Shown: positions 63,974 through 64,000 of the stretch, piece by piece
Numbering within the stretch: the stretch's first letter is position 1
Layout of the letters: every line of letters starts with the position of its first letter
Assembly: GCF_014695585.1 (NCBI RefSeq)
Contig: NZ_JACJON010000046.1
Location: forward strand, 34,801 to 98,800
DNA length: 64,000 nt
Direction: 5' to 3'
Source of the DNA: Microcoleus sp. FACHB-831
GTDB lineage: Bacteria; Cyanobacteriota; Cyanobacteriia; Cyanobacteriales; FACHB-T130
Position numbers and translations under genes: made by a program
Notes under the pieces: generated by a model
Told to the model about the DNA's origin: nothing
Seen by the model: the letters and a program-made list of their open reading frames with translations, nothing else
The model's database searches: none

Positions 63974-64000
63974 GCTTAATGATAATAAGTGGCATTAAGC
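63974..64000. repeat. Inverted repeat at the window end
   Basis: GCTTAATG (63974-63981) and CATTAAGC (63993-64000) pair perfectly around an 11-nt AT-rich loop (ATAATAAGTGG). It may extend beyond the window. It lies 108 bp after the stop of the zinc-ribbon gene and could be an operator for the next gene or a hairpin. Confidence 0.35.

Overview
The window is chromosomal DNA from a cyanobacterium, most likely a filamentous or otherwise large-genome one. The evidence is internal. The octamer GCGATCGC (HIP1) recurs throughout. The RNA polymerase beta' subunit is split into rpoC1 and rpoC2. There is a SasA-type clock kinase with a KaiB-like domain, a stand-alone N-terminal domain of the orange carotenoid protein, a short group 2 sigma factor, and several families largely confined to cyanobacteria (DUF928, DUF760, DUF3747, AMIN-type TonB-dependent receptor). 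Accessory signalling proteins, low-complexity surface proteins and dispersed palindromes or heptanucleotide repeats are common, as is typical of oscillatorian genomes.

Layout. 0-3.1 kb: the 3' end of an unknown gene, a truncated pilin-like reading frame, rubrerythrin, and a PEP-CTERM surface protein with a long Gly/Ser/Thr minisatellite. 3.9-8.7 kb: a 1426-residue caspase / nSTAND NTPase / membrane / 14x WD40 protein, transcribed divergently from a small Trypco1-like protein; this is the best candidate for a conflict or programmed-death system. 8.8-11.6 kb: a lipoprotein-like microORF, a PhyH-type dioxygenase, an InrS/CsoR-like metal sensor and an HhoA-type protease. 11.7-23.5 kb (minus strand): the housekeeping block rpsT-tatD-rpoB-rpoC1-rpoC2, with hisD and a universal stress protein divergent from it. 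27.2-30.3 kb: CHASE2 adenylate cyclase and DUF928 protein. 30.5-34.1 kb: a conserved cyanobacterial protein, a slipin, a UbiH-type hydroxylase and a helical carotenoid protein.

34.5-42.3 kb is an iron or metallophore uptake locus: exbB-exbD on the minus strand, then divergent tonB, an AMIN-TonB-dependent receptor and a PepSY membrane protein. ExbB/ExbD would energise the TonB-like protein, which would drive the receptor; the PepSY protein is probably used in handling the imported ferric complex. The TonB is unusual because a coiled coil and a proline-rich tail follow its TonB C-terminal domain.

42.5-48.5 kb: YebC, then a CBS/multi-PAS histidine kinase followed by a REC-(degenerate GGDEF)-EAL response regulator, a likely two-component route to c-di-GMP breakdown. 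48.5-50.5 kb is an AT-rich desert with one atypical small ORF. 50.5-53.6 kb: a DUF3747-SLH surface protein and a glucokinase/phosphatase pair. 53.8-55.6 kb contains gene debris around a pentapeptide-repeat protein: a metalloprotease-like remnant and a NucS-like nuclease gene broken by an in-frame stop and a probable frameshift. 56.0-63.9 kb: group 2 sigma factor, DUF760 protein, MutT, SasA, a GH57 branching enzyme, and an SPFH-GYF protein followed by a double zinc-ribbon membrane protein, resembling the YdjI/YdjG pair of the Bacillus PspA system.

No rRNA, tRNA, CRISPR array or complete insertion sequence was recognised. All family assignments were made by reading the sequence, without database searches.
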